Source: Fratercula arctica
Lineage: Eukaryota > Chordata > Aves > Charadriiformes > Alcidae
Direction of reading: 5' to 3'
NCBI GenBank assembly: GCA_947846985.1
Contig: CANTUZ010000002.1
Location: 133,757,889 to 133,821,888 of the forward strand
Length of the DNA stretch: 64,000 nucleotides
The notes under the pieces are model-generated. The model worked only from the letters and a program-made list of their open reading frames with translations, had not been told where the DNA came from and did no database searches. Shown here one piece after another: positions 13,930 through 27,806 of this stretch. The position numbers were made by a program, and so were the translations under genes. Within the stretch, counting starts at the first letter, position 1, and each line of letters starts with the position of its first letter.

Positions 13930-14612
13930 TGTCCTGGTTTGAGCAACACAGGATTCATTTCTCTTTCAGTTATTTTACTGTTCAGTGAAGTAAATCCCTT
14001 CTAATGCCAGGGAAAACTGCATTTTTAGAAGGCTCTAGTGTCTGAATTTCTGAAAATATTTACTTTATAGCCAGCTATGGTATGCGAGTTTCAAGGTCTC
14101 AGTGTTTTCGAGCTAGCCAGGTATGGGGACCAGGAGGAGCGAGAGTCGGGCACTTGACCCAAGCTGGCCAACAGAATTATTTCATACCATGAACGTCACA
14201 TTCAATATAAATTAGCAAGTTTGCTGAGGAGCTCTCGCTCTTCCTTAATGGATGTGATCCAGAGAACTTCTTGCCCCAGTGCCAGACCCCTGAGCCCTTC
14301 CCTTCCTCCCGAAGGTGTAGTGCTCACAGTGTTCAACATTTGCTGTCCACTGCTGGGAGCACACAGCTTCCTACTGATAGAACTGGCTGAGTATAATCCT
14401 CGTATATTTTATATTGGTATTGGGATCAATACTGGTTCTTTAGTATTATTAATGTTAATTATTTAGTACTATTCTATTAAATCTGTTTATATTTCAACCC
14501 TCGGGTTTCCTTGTTTCTTCCTGATTCCCCTTCCCGGGTGGGCAGGGGTCATCAGGGGATAGAATAATTGTCTAAATGACAACAAATTGCTGTGGGTTCC
14601 TCAAACCATAAC
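13930..14612 (+). mobile_element. ERVL-type solo LTR
   Basis: The element has LTR-type ends, TGTCCTGGTTTGAG at 13930 and CCATAACA at 14612. Inside are gcttgacccaagctggccaa-like sequence, cataccatgaacgtcac, a TATAAA-like box at about 14205 and ATTAAA at 14476-14481. The flanking 5-mers are ggtct and gctct, an imperfect target-site duplication. No internal viral genes adjoin it. Confidence 0.8.
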
Positions 14613-15735
14613 AGCTCTTTGTAAGAAAAGGTCTCAAATTCGTGGTACTACCAAAAGACTGCATTGTCTTTACAAGACACAGACCATTCGTACAGTCCTG
14701 TTAACAACCACCCATACTTCGTCAGCTACCTGGTCATAAAGCTGTACAATTTGCTGGAGGGAGTTGTAGTGGAAGATTACCTCAAAATCTCAGCCAGGAC
14801 AGCTCACGTCTTTCCACTTAAAAATCTGCAAGAGCACAGAAGACCAGTGTTTCATCCTCAGCAGTTCATCCTGTAGTTCATGGCAAGAGAAGGGCAGCAT
14901 GGCTGGAGGTTGGATACACCATCCTTCAAAAAGGCTGCTGACACTGAGAGAAGTTAATTTGGCATAATTTCTGTTCAAAGCAGTGGCACAGCTGAGGCTG
15001 TGGCATGGGGCAGGTTGGGCAACTGGTTCTTGGCCTGTCTCCTCCCTCCTTCTGCAGTTACAGGAGCTTGAAGGGAAAACCAGGCTCGAAGGCTTTATGT
15101 AGTGCCTTTTCCAGTGAGTAAGATCAGGAAACTCTTCCTTTATTTACAAAAACACTGGGCAACACCTGTTTTGGACACAAGAATATTTTGCTACTGGTGG
15201 TAAAGAAATCCTGCCTTTCGGTCTGTTACCATTCACTCCAGACAAGAAAACCTTGTGAAGTCTGTAACCTAAACTTCTCTCCCATAAGCAGAGATTTAGA
15301 CTAAATATGAATTATTCCCCTTAGACATATTGCTTTGCTTATGCCAACATATATCCTGCATTCAGTTCTAATTATATGAGTAGTGACCTCTTCTATTTAC
15401 AGAAGGGGAAGCTGGTCACACAAGCATTTCTTTTTTTTCCCTTCTTGGCTGCATGAGCCCTTCTGACACAAATATGCTAAAAGCTTCTAGATCAGTTGCT
15501 TTATGCTGAAAGTCCAGCTTTAGCTTCAGGCTTGTGTTAACTGATTCCTATAGAAGCCGTTCCTGTTAGCCCATCAACACTGTATTTCCTCGGCAAAGAT
15601 GTTTCACAGCAAAACGCTGCTGTAACTTCCTGTACGATCCGTTCTGTCGCTCCCTGGCAGGGCTTTGCTCTGGGACTGATACCTGCAATACAGAGAAGTG
15701 ACAGAAGACTAAATACAAAGACTGAACTTGGGACA
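14613..15735. other. Unassigned intergenic sequence
   Basis: No gene or repeat family is recognised here. Confidence 0.5.
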
Positions 15736-15866
15736 AAAACATATATATACACATATATATTGTATGTTATATATATATATAAAATATATATCATATAGAT
15801 ACATAAAACAAAAAATGAGTTCTATTATATATCTCTATATATAATATTTCTATAAAATAAAAATAT
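15736..15866. repeat. AT-rich (TA)n low-complexity tract
   Basis: Repeated atatat and tatata blocks with interspersed acata and aaaat words. It underlies Tyr/Ile-rich spurious frames on the reverse strand. Confidence 0.9.
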
Positions 15867-18800
15867 AAACCTACAAGAGGCAAACACTTTCAGGTTCATT
15901 TACAGGAGATTAGGTACTTCTTGGTTCAGTGGCCTCAGAAGATCGATGGCATCTGTGGCAATAAGGAGCAGCAAATAAGACCGAAAAAAAGTCTTAAACT
16001 TGGATTTTTTTTTCCCCACCAAACAGCCATGTGTGTTGTGCAGCCTGGCAAAAGACCAAGAGCAAATTCTGGAGGACAAAGGAGATAAACAAACAGTGGT
16101 TTAAATTAGCAAACCACAGACTGATACACAGCATACACAGCTGGAGTAAAAGCAAAAGCTAAGGGAGAGGCTTCAAAAGGCAAGAAGAATGTTTTGCTAG
16201 AAGCAGGATAAAGACTTGCCTGCAGCCTGGAAACAAGCTCGGATCAGGAGCACCCAGCTCCACACAGCTGCTATATTTGCAAGACTAAAATTATTTTTTA
16301 CAAAAACTTCAGACAGGTTAATGTGGTATGTGCAGTTACAGTCCAGACTTTGCAAAGAAAATCTAGGCGTGCCGAATATAGACTTGTAATACTCACCTTT
16401 TAGAGTGGGGAAAAAACAGTTATTTTGGGGAAAAACATGTTTGTAGTCATTTCAGCTAGTGGGAAGGGCTGAAAAACATGGGCTCGGTAATAGGGATTCA
16501 ATTCAGTCACCTAAATAAGTCATTTACTGCCCTCAAGATGCCCTAGAGAGTCCTGTCTGACCCCATCTACTGCTCCAGCAGGGCATGGGTCTCCTGTAGG
16601 CCCTGTGCTTTACCCATCAATGTACATGGATGTCTCACATGCAAGTCAAGATACTCAGGGGTACCAGTTACCTGTGTCCAGTAAAATGACCCTGATCCCT
16701 AGGCGCCATTAACAGAGCACTCATGATAGTCAGGGAGTCCCATGAGGACAAAAGAAAATAACACTAAATACAAGTATAGAAATGCAAGTATAGAAAGGCT
16801 ATCCATTCTGTGATTGCATGTGGAAAAAAAAGTTACATGCTGTCTCTAAGTTATGATTTCTTCTATCCAGAAATATATGACACAGCTGATGAGCACATTA
16901 TTGATGTCATAGTCAAGGTATTTGCCAGAAATAGCATACTGATAATGGCAGGGGTAGACAATGGACCACAGCTTGATTCTTACAAGTTTAAAAATCAAAG
17001 CCTTCGCAAACTGTGCAAACATTTTACTTCAAGTGCAGGATATTCACAGTATAAATGTATTGTGGATGGTGGTGCTACAACAGCTAATCATCTAAGAATA
17101 TTATAGCATGCAGATTTTAGGGAAGACAGATGTTTTGTGAAAATTAACTAAAATGATGTAGAAGAACTCATATGAATGATAGAAAAGAAAGAAATACTCA
17201 AGTGCCAGCAGCCTATAAAATAGCCTAAGGAAAATCTGGAGTGAGTTATACCAGAGGAATGTCTGTGAACAGAGGAAAAGAGAGGGAATATAACCACACA
17301 GAGAAAACTTTGCCAGTGCAGGCCATTCAGAAGGACTAGTCAGAAATGTAAGATGGGATTTATGAAAAAGGATATTATCCAGCCGAGGAAGAGGTGGACA
17401 TAAGGAGCCCATGACAGATGGTAGCATCTGAAAGACTGAGAAGGATATGAACAAACGAAAAATTTATTTAAGGAAGAACTGTAAAGGAGATACAATCACA
17501 TCTTCAGCAAAATGTTTTGAAAGAAAGTCTTGCTCAAGGAGATCTCCAAGAGGAAATGACACAGAAGAAAGACTGAAAACTGTAAAGCCTCTAACCTGAA
17601 AAGTAAGGAAGGAAGGAAGGAAGATTAGGCAATGATTGTTCAGCCTATGACAGATTCTTGGAGCACGGAAGAGCCTATCATCCCACTGTGTGAGGAAGAT
17701 AAAGGCAAGGCAGAAAAGATTCAGATGCACATACAAAATAAAGTTTAAATTTTACAAAGGGCAAGACCCTGAAAAAGGGAAAGGTGTAAAAGCATTTGTT
17801 GCCCATGGAGAAGACAAACTGCCACAGGACACATGGCCAGGTTCATCTTTGCATTTGAACTGAGCTGGCCACAAAAATGAGAAGGTGTCTGGGGAGTCTC
17901 TCAACTGTTGGGGCAGCTGGGACGCAGGAACCGCTTCCTGACAAAGGTCTTTGTGCCAGGATCCCCTGCAAGGGACAGACTGTTACCGAGACCGTTACGC
18001 TGACTCTGCCTGCTGAAGACTTTCTTAGAAGAATTTCTTAGGCAACTGTAGGTAGTTTATGATTACCTTATTCACACAGTAATGATGGATGCAGGACCAG
18101 GAGAACCTGGTAAAATACAAAGGACAAATTCTGTGTCATAGGCCATAAATAGGACAAGACCACACAGTGAATGATGAATAACAGTTAAAAATGCAGTAAA
18201 ATGCATCTGTACAACAGGAGACAGAAAACAAAAGAAAGACCTTGGAAAAGAGCGGAAGAAAGGCAGGAAAAAAAAAAGTGAAGATAGCAAGTATTGCCGT
18301 TAGCAATGCTGGTATCACTATCTTCATTAGCCAAAAATAAAAGCCAAAACCAAACCTGCAAAGATGGATTTGATCTGAAGAATTAGGCACTCGAGAGAAG
18401 TCTGGACTTTCTCCAGCTCCATTCAACAGCTGAAGGTGTGAGCAAGATGAAAAGCAGAAACCAGTCAATGCTAAGGAGCATCACAGATGTCAGAATGTGA
18501 AACAAGAAGCCTGAAGACAAAGAATTACAGCGGTGAGCCACACAAATCCACAGCCAGCTCAGGGGAAACGCTCCCTACCCCAGGACACCATGTCATTTGC
18601 AGGAAATGCTAGGACAATGGGGTTGATGGAGTATTTCATACAGAAGTTTTTCCAGTCTGTGGTATCACCTAAAAGGAGCTGAACCAAACGTGGTGGCCTG
18701 ATTCACTGGCCAAAACTCCTCTTGAAGAGGCGTGGCATTTTGTTTGTGACCCTGCAGGCCACAGGCCCCCAGAGCAGACCAGAAGCTGAATGACACAAAT

Positions 18801-20085
18801 AAAACATAATTTGCCAGCTTTGCTAAAGACATTATGCAAGAGCCCACAGTGAAAAAAAGGGGTGGGGAAGAGATTTTCTTTCCAGCTGAGCTCCTGCCTC
18901 CTTTCTACACAAAATTACTCCTTTGCATACTTCTCTGAAGAAGATGTGACGGAGGGAACCTCCTCTTTGCAGAGTTTACCAGGACAGGCCAACAAACATC
19001 TACTCTAACTGACCTGCACGACAGTCAGTGTCTGCCATAAGTCGCAGTATCTGCTGGGACTTCTGGAGAAAACATCCATGCCCACGGGCACCAAGCTAGT
19101 GCATATTAGGTGTTGTGAGAGAGCTTGTCTACCCTTGCTGATCCCAGGGCAGAAGGCTCCTAGTCCACCAGTGTTTGTTGACATGCTCTGCAGGCTCACC
19201 ACACCTCTCTCTCCTCCTTGCTGTCCCATATGGATCCTGAATAGGAAGACGATCTGTTCCTGCATTTAGCTACCCTGATAACTTGCAAGGATTTAAATCA
19301 GACATACAGTACATGAAGAGGGCATGTCAGTAATGACACACAATCTCTGAAGGCAAGTTGTGATGATGCAGTCACATGGGTTTGCTGGTGATGTGACAGA
19401 CTGAAGACATCTGATGCATGTTGTGACATTTCTGTCCATGCTAATTCCCAACTTTGGTGCAGGGTCATAACTTCAGAGAAGTGCAGCTCCACTGTCCCGA
19501 AACTTTTGAAAGATTTAAGAGCATCTCCAGAACCTACAGGTGAACCATGTAATCCAATCATCCAACATTGGAGGAGGCTATGACGAGCACCCTCCCAACT
19601 CAGAAGCAGGCTGCTGCTCCTGGCTGGAACCCTGCTAACCTAAATGGCTGCAGCTTGCTGGCTAACCAGCCCAGTATTGGCAAGTCAGCTGTGGGTACTA
19701 TGGTGGAACATCATGGTCACTTTTTAAAGACACAGACCTGAAAACTTGATGTAAACTATGGAAACAGTAGCATGTGTGCTTTATCCTGTGATACAGACTG
19801 GGATATTGAGTAAGAACATCAGAGTAACTTTGTGAGTCCACACGCACAGTGATGAAGGTGCTTCACATTCACTGCACAGTAAGAACACCCACGCAGGGAT
19901 CAAAGTGCAGCTGAGGCATTGCCTATTTATATCTTAGCTTATTTGCAGTAATGTGAACATCTGCCTATACTTCATGCCATTGAATATATAATTGGAATAG
20001 GACACTCAAATTTGCAATTTTATTTATCCTGAACATGATGGTAGGTCCATAATAGTAAGATTATTTATTATCATCATCAAAAACT
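15867..20085. other. Unassigned intergenic sequence, purine-rich in part
   Basis: An open frame at 16810-17106 resembles no known protein. From about 17100 to 18500 the plus strand is strongly purine-rich (many gaaag and aggaag words), so long open frames appear on the reverse strand. No family is recognised. Confidence 0.5.
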
Positions 20086-20218
20086 ATGTCCAGGGACTAG
20101 GCTGGATGGGGCTTTGAGCAGCCTGGTCTAGTGGGAGGTGTCTCTGCTTGTGGCAGGGGGGTTGGAACTAGATAATCTTTAAGGACCCTTCCAACCTGAA
20201 CCATTCTATGATTCTATA
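20086..20218 (+). mobile_element. CR1 LINE 3' end
   Basis: The segment contains aggctggatggggctttgag, then ggttggaactagataatctt, then the terminal attctatgattctat. It is the last 130 bases or so of a plus-strand CR1. Confidence 0.9.
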
Positions 20219-21570
20219 TATGGATTTGGAGGGGCAGGGGGGCAGGGAGTAGCTAACGGGTCTGTAGGCCTCTTCTCCCCATTAGCACTACCTGGTTTAA
20301 CGTGTACTCCAGGCCATGCAATACTAGAACGTTCTTGTGCCTGTGCTTCCAGCTCCGATAGCAGCTGCATTTAGCTGCAGTTCAAAGGACTGAGTCTGCA
20401 TCTCTGTTTACTGAGTTGCACATGTTGGCCAAAAGCCTTCTGGTAATAAGTGTGAAACCACCTTTGCTGGTAGGTGAGGGAGTGGGAGTAAGAAACTGTG
20501 TATATTTTTAATTTCCTATATAACTTGACAATATGATTTTTTTTTCTAAGATGAGGGTAAAACCAAAATTATACTAGATTTGCAGGAACACTCAGCAATG
20601 ATTCTTTTCCAGAAGTCTGAAGCAAAATTTGCACTGTGTAAAATCCTACTACTACTGAGTGTCATTTACAGATTAGTTATGCCAAATATAATTTTGATTA
20701 GATTTTCAGAGGCAGTCACAGATTACTGTAGTTCACAGTCTTGAAAACATTGCACAAACATGAATTAATTAATTCACTCGAAAGAGTAGAAAAAATCATC
20801 AAGCGCATTTGTTAATTGAGAAATATAACCAAAGAAGGCTAGTGGTGGTGTTTTGGCCAAGAATTTCAGAAAAAAATACATGTTTCTGTAACAGCCATTT
20901 GAGCAATATGGTAATTCTCAATAATATTCACTTATTTCTTCAGACACAGTTCTAGAAATACTAGAAAGTCATAATTCTTCTAGTCACAAATCTTTCAATC
21001 TACTTGCCATCACACCACAGCTTACTTTTACTTTAACCTTTTACATTCAAAGTTAACAGTTGTTCAGAAATAAGGTTTAATGTATTCAAGATTCAAATAG
21101 TTCATATTTACAGAGTTAATCCTGCATTTTTGTTTTCCCACATGAATATTTGTTTGTGACTTCTATGTCTGTTGTAGATTTAAAATATTGGCTTTGATAC
21201 AAAACATGCATTATTTATGAAAGACTGGACAAGAGGCAAGTTGCTAGTATACTTACTGAGCCATTACACAAAATGTCATGGAAATATTACTAAAATGCCG
21301 TACTTCATAGTCAGATCAGCTTCAGAAGAAGCATTTAATACACAAGGAAAGTTAAGTGATAGGTTTATGCAAAACTTGTCAGGGAAGATCTTGTTTTACA
21401 TTAAGCTAAATTCAGAATCCCCTTCCCTCGGGAAATTAGGAAGTGCCATTATCTGTTTTCATCTTGTTTTATCATCCCAAAGAAAGTTGACATTTCAACA
21501 TTTCCTACATGAAACCAGCACTTAGTCATCACCAAGAATTAAGCTTCAGCAACAGGCACGACGTGAACTT
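20219..21570. other. Unassigned intergenic sequence
   Basis: AT-rich. The open frame at 21217-21525 resembles no known protein. Confidence 0.5.
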
Positions 21571-21573
21571 CTT

Positions 21574-22030
21574 AAAGCTGGTGCAGAGGAGGGCCACGAA
21601 GATAACCAGAGGGTTGGCACACCTCCCATGAAGACAGGATGAGGGAGTTGGGGCTGTTCAGCCTGGAGAAGAGAGTGCTCTGGGGAGATCTTATTGCAGC
21701 CTTTCAGTACTTAAAAAGGGCTTATAAAAATGGTGGTGAGAGACTTTTTACTAGAGCCTGTAAGTCACGGGACAAGGGGCAATGTTTTTAAACTGAAAGA
21801 GGGTAGGTTTAGATTGGATATAAGGAAGCCATTTTTTACAATGAAGGTGGTGAGACACAGGAACAAGTTGCCCAGAGAAGGTGTGGATGCCCCATCCCCA
21901 GAAACATTCAAGACCAGGCTGGATGGGGCTTTGAGCAACCTGGTCTAGTGGGAGGTGTCCCTGCCCACGGAGGGGGGTCAGACTAGATGATTTTTGAAGG
22001 TCCCTTCCAACCCATTCTGTGATTCTCTGA
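21574..22030 (+). mobile_element. CR1 LINE 3' fragment with reverse-transcriptase tail remnant
   Basis: The plus-strand copy includes the end of the CR1 ORF2 coding region (an open piece at 21730-21948 reads RFRLDIRKPFFTMKVVRHRN) and the 3' UTR ending cattctgtgattctctgaat. An upstream stop and mutations make it inactive. Confidence 0.92.
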
Positions 22031-23704
22031 ATCTATTAACAGATGTAAATTCTGATGCAGTTTCATTTATTGTTATACCAGACAATCAAGTTGTTTGTAT
22101 TTTTCACCAATGGTTACTCTCCCACTCTCAAAGATATCAATGGCTGCATCTGACTGTTTAAAGGTACTATTTCAAGGTACATCCTGGAGAAACACAGAAT
22201 ACAAATTCCAAAGCTTTTGATTAGGAAACATCATGGTAGAGAATCATGTTGAAACAAGGCTAAAAATCTTTGCTTCCACTCATCTCAATGTTAAACTTTC
22301 ATTTCCCGTTGTGGTGTAGCTCCATAGCTTGAAAGAGCTTGTTGTTTCAAGTAAAGATGCCCCATTCTTTCCCACAGGCACGGCAAGCTGGTCAAACTAC
22401 ATCTTCCATAACATACCAGTCAGAGCGGTCAGAGGGAAAGCACTGTGCTACAGCGAGAGTTGTAATTTCCCAGGAACATCATCCAAACCAAGATATTGTA
22501 ACAAAACTAAAAATTGCCTATAAAAATTCCTCTTTTTTTTATTTTCTCCCCAGGAAATACACTTTCCAATGTAAAACACAAGTTTCTAGTCATCCCTAAT
22601 CACTTCTAAAACCTAGACTGCTTTCTTGTCATTATCAGGAAAGCAGTGAATGAAGTATGAAGTTCGCCTCTTCCTGTTCCTACATTCATCTGGAAACTAG
22701 ATCCTGGCTGAATTACTTGCTATAAATGAGGTGGGAGCGTGCAGCCTGTCTTTTCTAGTACTTTCCCCTGTGCAAAGGACACAGGGGCAGAGAAAGACTT
22801 GACTCCGGGTTTGTCCCGACTCATGCAATGACTAGGAGAGTTATCCAGGTACCAAGGATGAAATAAACTTCACCCTTCAGGTAAAACAGTAGCGTACCTC
22901 CAGGAAGGCTGGGATTCACTGCCCTGTGTATTAATCTGTATTTCTGCCTCAGAATACCTCTTTGAACCAATTTTGGAAGTAAGTAATTTAAAGGCTGATC
23001 TATGTTTAGAGTTGTGACAACAAAGCAATCCAGCTTTACTGAAACACGACTCAAGAAAGCCTCCTGAAGTGAGCTCAAGAAATTAGCTTATTTTACAGCC
23101 AGACACAGCTAGAGTCAATGATTTACAGTAATTTACTACGGTTCCTCAGTCAGGATGACACTGCGGAAGGAAAAAAACAATAGAAGAATCCTAAACAAGT
23201 AGTTTCCAATTAAAAAGTGAATATATAACGCCTGTTGACCTGAAATGAGCATTTAACTCACATCGGCACAGCTTTTTAATTGAGTAGAAACAGTAAGAAA
23301 TACAGTTTTCTATCACACGCTAGTCCATTCACGTTCTCACCCCATTGCAGCAATACCCAATTGCTTTCCAGTAGTGCATTAAGCAACGCGTCGTTTGTTC
23401 TCCCTTCCTCTGCCCCAGGGGAGAGGTTTGTAGAATTATTTGCTTTGATAATTTGGGCGCTTTTCTTTAATGTATATGTTGCAATGTATTTATGTCATAA
23501 AGGCAGGTTAAAGAAATCTTGTTTACATTTGGATGATGATGTTTGTGATAGTCTTAGCTCCTGAGGGAATTCATTCCATAGTGTTGGACCAGACTTTGAA
23601 AGTCTCTAACCTACTGCACAAAGTGTATTAAGGACAAAGAGTAAATATTTTTTCTTGATTTTTGTCTTGTTTTTTCGCCTTCAGCTTTAGCCCATCTTCT
23701 AGCT
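22031..23704. other. Unassigned intergenic sequence
   Basis: No gene or repeat family is recognised. Frames at 22329-22599 and 23280-23564 are short and resemble no known protein. Confidence 0.5.
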
Positions 23705-24032
23705 CACTGGTTTTGAAAGCAAGGTGTGCCTCTCACCTCGAGGTATGTCTTGCACCCAAGGGGTGTGCAAAACAATCCACTGGGGTGCGGCAAGAAAATA
23801 CATTTTGTACTGTTAGTAAATAAATAAATAAAATTTAAAAGGTGTTTATTTTATCTTTAGCATATCCTTTTAAAATTTCTATTTTTGTGTATGTTTTATA
23901 ATGTACATAATATATTAGGACAGTAATACATGTATATATATTATAAATTTAAAAAATGGGTATCTTGGGGGTCCGTGCTCAAATTATTTTTAGTGATAGA
24001 GGTACACTATCAAAAAAGTTTGGAGACCACTG
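23705..24032 (-). mobile_element. Possible hAT-type non-autonomous DNA transposon remnant
   Basis: The right end, read on the minus strand, is CAGTGGTCTCCAAACTTTTTT, which resembles the CAGNGGTTCTCAAACT terminal repeats of hAT (Charlie-like) elements. The left end begins CACTGGTTTTGAAAGC, only loosely similar. No transposase frame is present. Confidence 0.4.
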
Positions 24033-27000
24033 TTCTAGATAGCAGTTCCCTGATGGCAGTGCACCCTAACAACACAGACTGAGATCCGATCCTGAGTTTC
24101 AATCAGTATTCATAAGTCAATGTGAAAAAAACCGAAAATATCTGGTAAGCATATTTAAAAGAACTGCTGCTGTTGTGGAGAGTTGCTGCAACCTTCCCAT
24201 ACCGCATGGATTTCCCTGGTGCCAATAATCTCCTGCAGAAATAGTGTGTAGCTGCTGTCTAACCAAGAGGTGGGAGCAATGTGAGAAGAGAGCCCGGCAA
24301 ATCTGCCAACACAGGAGTCTCCCGGCCAAACAGAGATGATTAAATGTTGACGGCTTCATGAGTTCCTCTTTGGGTATCAGCAAGAAACCCAGAATTGATC
24401 CCAAACTGTGGACTGAACAGACTGTGGGTTTGTGCATTCGCACAAATGAAACTACAGTAGACACACAAATGCTTCAAAAAAATTTCCGTGAGCACCTCTT
24501 TTGTCTGGCTGAGATTTCTGACCCACGAGCTGATACCATTATGTCATGTCCTTGAAAACTCAATTGAACTGCTGAAATGAGTCTGTTGATGTAGTTGGGT
24601 GACTTGCGCTACGTGCTTTAGTATTAGCACCTGGTTTTGAAAATGTAGCCTCCCTAGATTAAATCAAAATACTACAAAGGTGCCAACTGTAATTTTCAAA
24701 ATCCATATGCACAGATGTGTCTGCAGGGCTTTTTTTGTTTACCCTACTTTAACATAATTAACTCAATTATGATATATGCCTAATTTCTAGGAATGCTTCC
24801 AGAATACACTGACAGAAAGTCAAGCACCCACTTTCATTTAATGTCAATAGTACATTCATCCATTCTCACACACAAGAACAATTAAATGTTTTCCAGTTTA
24901 CTTACAGCTTCCAGAAAAGCCTGAGCAGTTATGCTGAGGTAAGCCTGAAGTTTCCCTGACTAAACCAGTATTTTACAAAGCATTAGAGTTCACATTTTAG
25001 CAATACCATAAAAAATGGTTTTGTTTTTTTTTCTTTTGAAAATAGACATGCCTTTCTGAAACACCCATTTGGCAACAACATTCCCCACAGTAATATAAGG
25101 CTGTTAAGATTCAGTAGATTAGGACAACAGCCTGACCATACCACAAAGAGGAGGAAGAGGAGAAAAATAAAGGATGTTGAGCAAGAATACTTCAGACAGG
25201 CACCAGAGGTGCTGATGCTTCTGGGACATGCTCCAGGTCCATGCCATAGAGAAGGGAACAGCCACCCGTGGTTAGCCAACCCTTTCCCAGGCCATTAACA
25301 GGCTATCCAAGATGGCCATGGGTATTACTACTATTATTATAATTTGGATAGGGGGATGCAACAGGCATAAGGTCATCGATGCTGGATGTGGGGCACTCTG
25401 TGGAGAGGATCATGTGGGCACGGCTGAGGGTTTTGACAGTTTGGGGAGAAGGATGGCATGAGGGCAGTGCAAAGGCAGTCAATGTTGCTGGGGACTCCTT
25501 CCCTTGCTTGCACTGGTCTGCTTTGGGAAAAGTAAAAAAAAGGAGCATTAGGTCAGGGGATGGCTGGTGAAGTGGGCAGGGGACTTTAGGAAGGACAAAA
25601 CAGGGTGTCAGGGCCCTGAGCCCATTCCCGTCCTCCTGGGGGTTTGGCTGCCTGGGCTCAGGGCCAGCTCTGAGACAGAGCAGCTGGTGACCTTGGGGAA
25701 AGCTCTTCCCAAATGCAATGCAGGGAGGCTTCGGCCAGAGCTGTCCCTCCTTCCCTTGGGACCTGCTTTGAAGTGGAGTCTCCTCCCCTTGGTCCCTGCC
25801 TGGTTACACTGCAGCTGCACTGCAGCCATGCCCGCGCACTGCCTGACAAAGACGGCCAGCAGAAAAGATCTGCATGATCGTGTCTGGCATTGGCAACAGC
25901 ACAAACTGCCACATCCTATAATGAGGACATCAGTAATAACACTTGAGAGTGCTAACTCTGTTCCTTACTGACCTGGCATTAGCGTCTTTGCTGACAGATT
26001 TCACTCAGTTTAAGGAATATTGGTTTAAATTTGATTTTCTGAGTGACTAAAGATATCCTGTAAAAATATTTTTAGAAATCACTTGAATTCCCTCCATCAA
26101 ATATAGTTATGGCTGCTGGATTAGCAAAAAAATGTGCCACAATAAATCAGTTTGTGTAGTTTCCTTATCTCCTCCCAAGACAAGGATTCACAAATATTGT
26201 CCTACAAGAAGGACATTTTAATAAGCAAAATTTCCAGGTTTCACTCCTGATCACCACTGCATGGACTAACTCCACTCAGTGGAGATTCTGCAGCCCATGA
26301 TAACTGTAATAACTGCTTGGTAATGAATATGAGGAAGGTTTAATGGCAATAGATGCTTTCTATGAATTTTGGCAACTTAAGACAAAGAGAGTACCATGAG
26401 CCCACTGGCAGACTTAGAAATAAGAAAAACGGCACTGATCAAAGTCACAGGGAAATTGTAGTTGTTTAAATACCCAAAAGAGGAGTTTCGTTCCCTTCCT
26501 GATTAAAGTGTATCTTTCACACCTCCTTCACTCCCTGATAAGGCACATCTTGTCCTAGCTGCAAACTGAAAAATACAGGACTGGTATGGAGGACCAAAGA
26601 CATGAAAAATCAAGAACGTACTATTTTTTCAGTCAGGTTGAAATCCAGTGGCCTTCAGAGCTGACCTCCATTCAGAGTAGTCACCTAACCCAAAGACAGA
26701 CAAAAGGATCAGAAAGATGTGAATAAGAAAGACTAACAGATCTTAGGTAGAAAGAGGTTACTTTACTTTAAAAGAGGGCTGGAACTAAGAGGAAATGCCT
26801 CACATTTGCTAAGGCTAAACTGGCCATAGTTGCAGCCATAGGAATATGGAAAAAAAAATCCCTCCGTCGCTTGAGCACTTGGCCCCAAGGAGTGAGCAGA
26901 CTTCCACCTCCTGCAGCATGCTTCAGATTAGCTCTTCCAGTCCTACTTCAGAAAAAAAAGCATCTCTCTAGCAAAACCTTATGTCCTTTCTTCATGGAAG

Positions 27001-27298
27001 CACATGAAAACATACTTATCTAGAGGTAAACACATGCTCAAGTACTTTGCTGGGATAAAAAAAAGTATTTTTCATTTAGGCTGCAGGTGAGTGACTAAAC
27101 CAAATAGCAGTGCTGTCCATGTGGAGAATAAAAACAGGGAAAAAAAGAAACAACAAAAAACAACTGTGAGAAGCTGTAACATTAAGAAGATTGGACTAAG
27201 CAGAATGTTCCAAAAGAAGCAATATAGTTAGTAGCCATAATAGCAACAACAGCAGTGGATAAAGCACAATCTCTTGGTAAGGATGTCTAGAAGCTTGT
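24033..27298. other. Unassigned intergenic sequence
   Basis: No gene is recognised. Overlapping frames on both strands at 25567-25971 lie in a GC-richer patch and resemble no known protein. Confidence 0.5.
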
Positions 27299-27806
27299 TG
27301 TGGTTTAACCCCAGCCAGCAACTAGGACCACACAGCCTCTCTTTCCTCCCGAGAAGGGCAGGGAGAAGGAGGAGAAAAGGAGGGGAACGAGAAAAAAAAG
27401 CTTGTGGGTTGAGATAAAGGCAGTTTAATAGAACAAGGACAGAAAAGGAAAATAACAGTAATAATAATGATAAAAGAATATACAAGACACAAGTCACTCT
27501 CACTGCCCAGTGCACTGGTTGTCCAGCCCAGCCTGAGTAGAGATCACAGATTCCCCTCGCCACCCTGGCCAACCCCCAATTATATACTGAGTGCGATGTC
27601 TATGGTATGGAATATTCTATTGGCCGTTCCATTGTTCTGTCTACACTCCTCCTCAGCTTCTATGGGAAGCTGAAAAAAGTCCTTGAGTGGTATAAACATC
27701 ACTTAGCAACAACTAAAAAAATGCATCATTGACATTCCTTTCATACCAAATCTTAAAACACAGCAACCTCTATAAGGAAAATTAACTCTCAGCTGAAACC
27801 AGGACA
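27299..27806 (-). mobile_element. ERVL-type solo LTR
   Basis: Read on the minus strand, the element begins TGTCCTGGTTTCAGCTGAGA (up to 27806) and ends in GGTTAAACCACA (from 27299). It contains ATTAAA (plus-strand tttaat at 27424-27429) followed by the tatctcaaccca segment. The length is 508 bp. No clear target-site duplication and no internal region are seen. Confidence 0.88.

Noticed and set aside
25567..25971. 134-codon frame in a GC-richer patch
   Set aside because: Two reverse-strand frames cover the same bases, no domain is recognisable, and there are no splice or promoter features around it.
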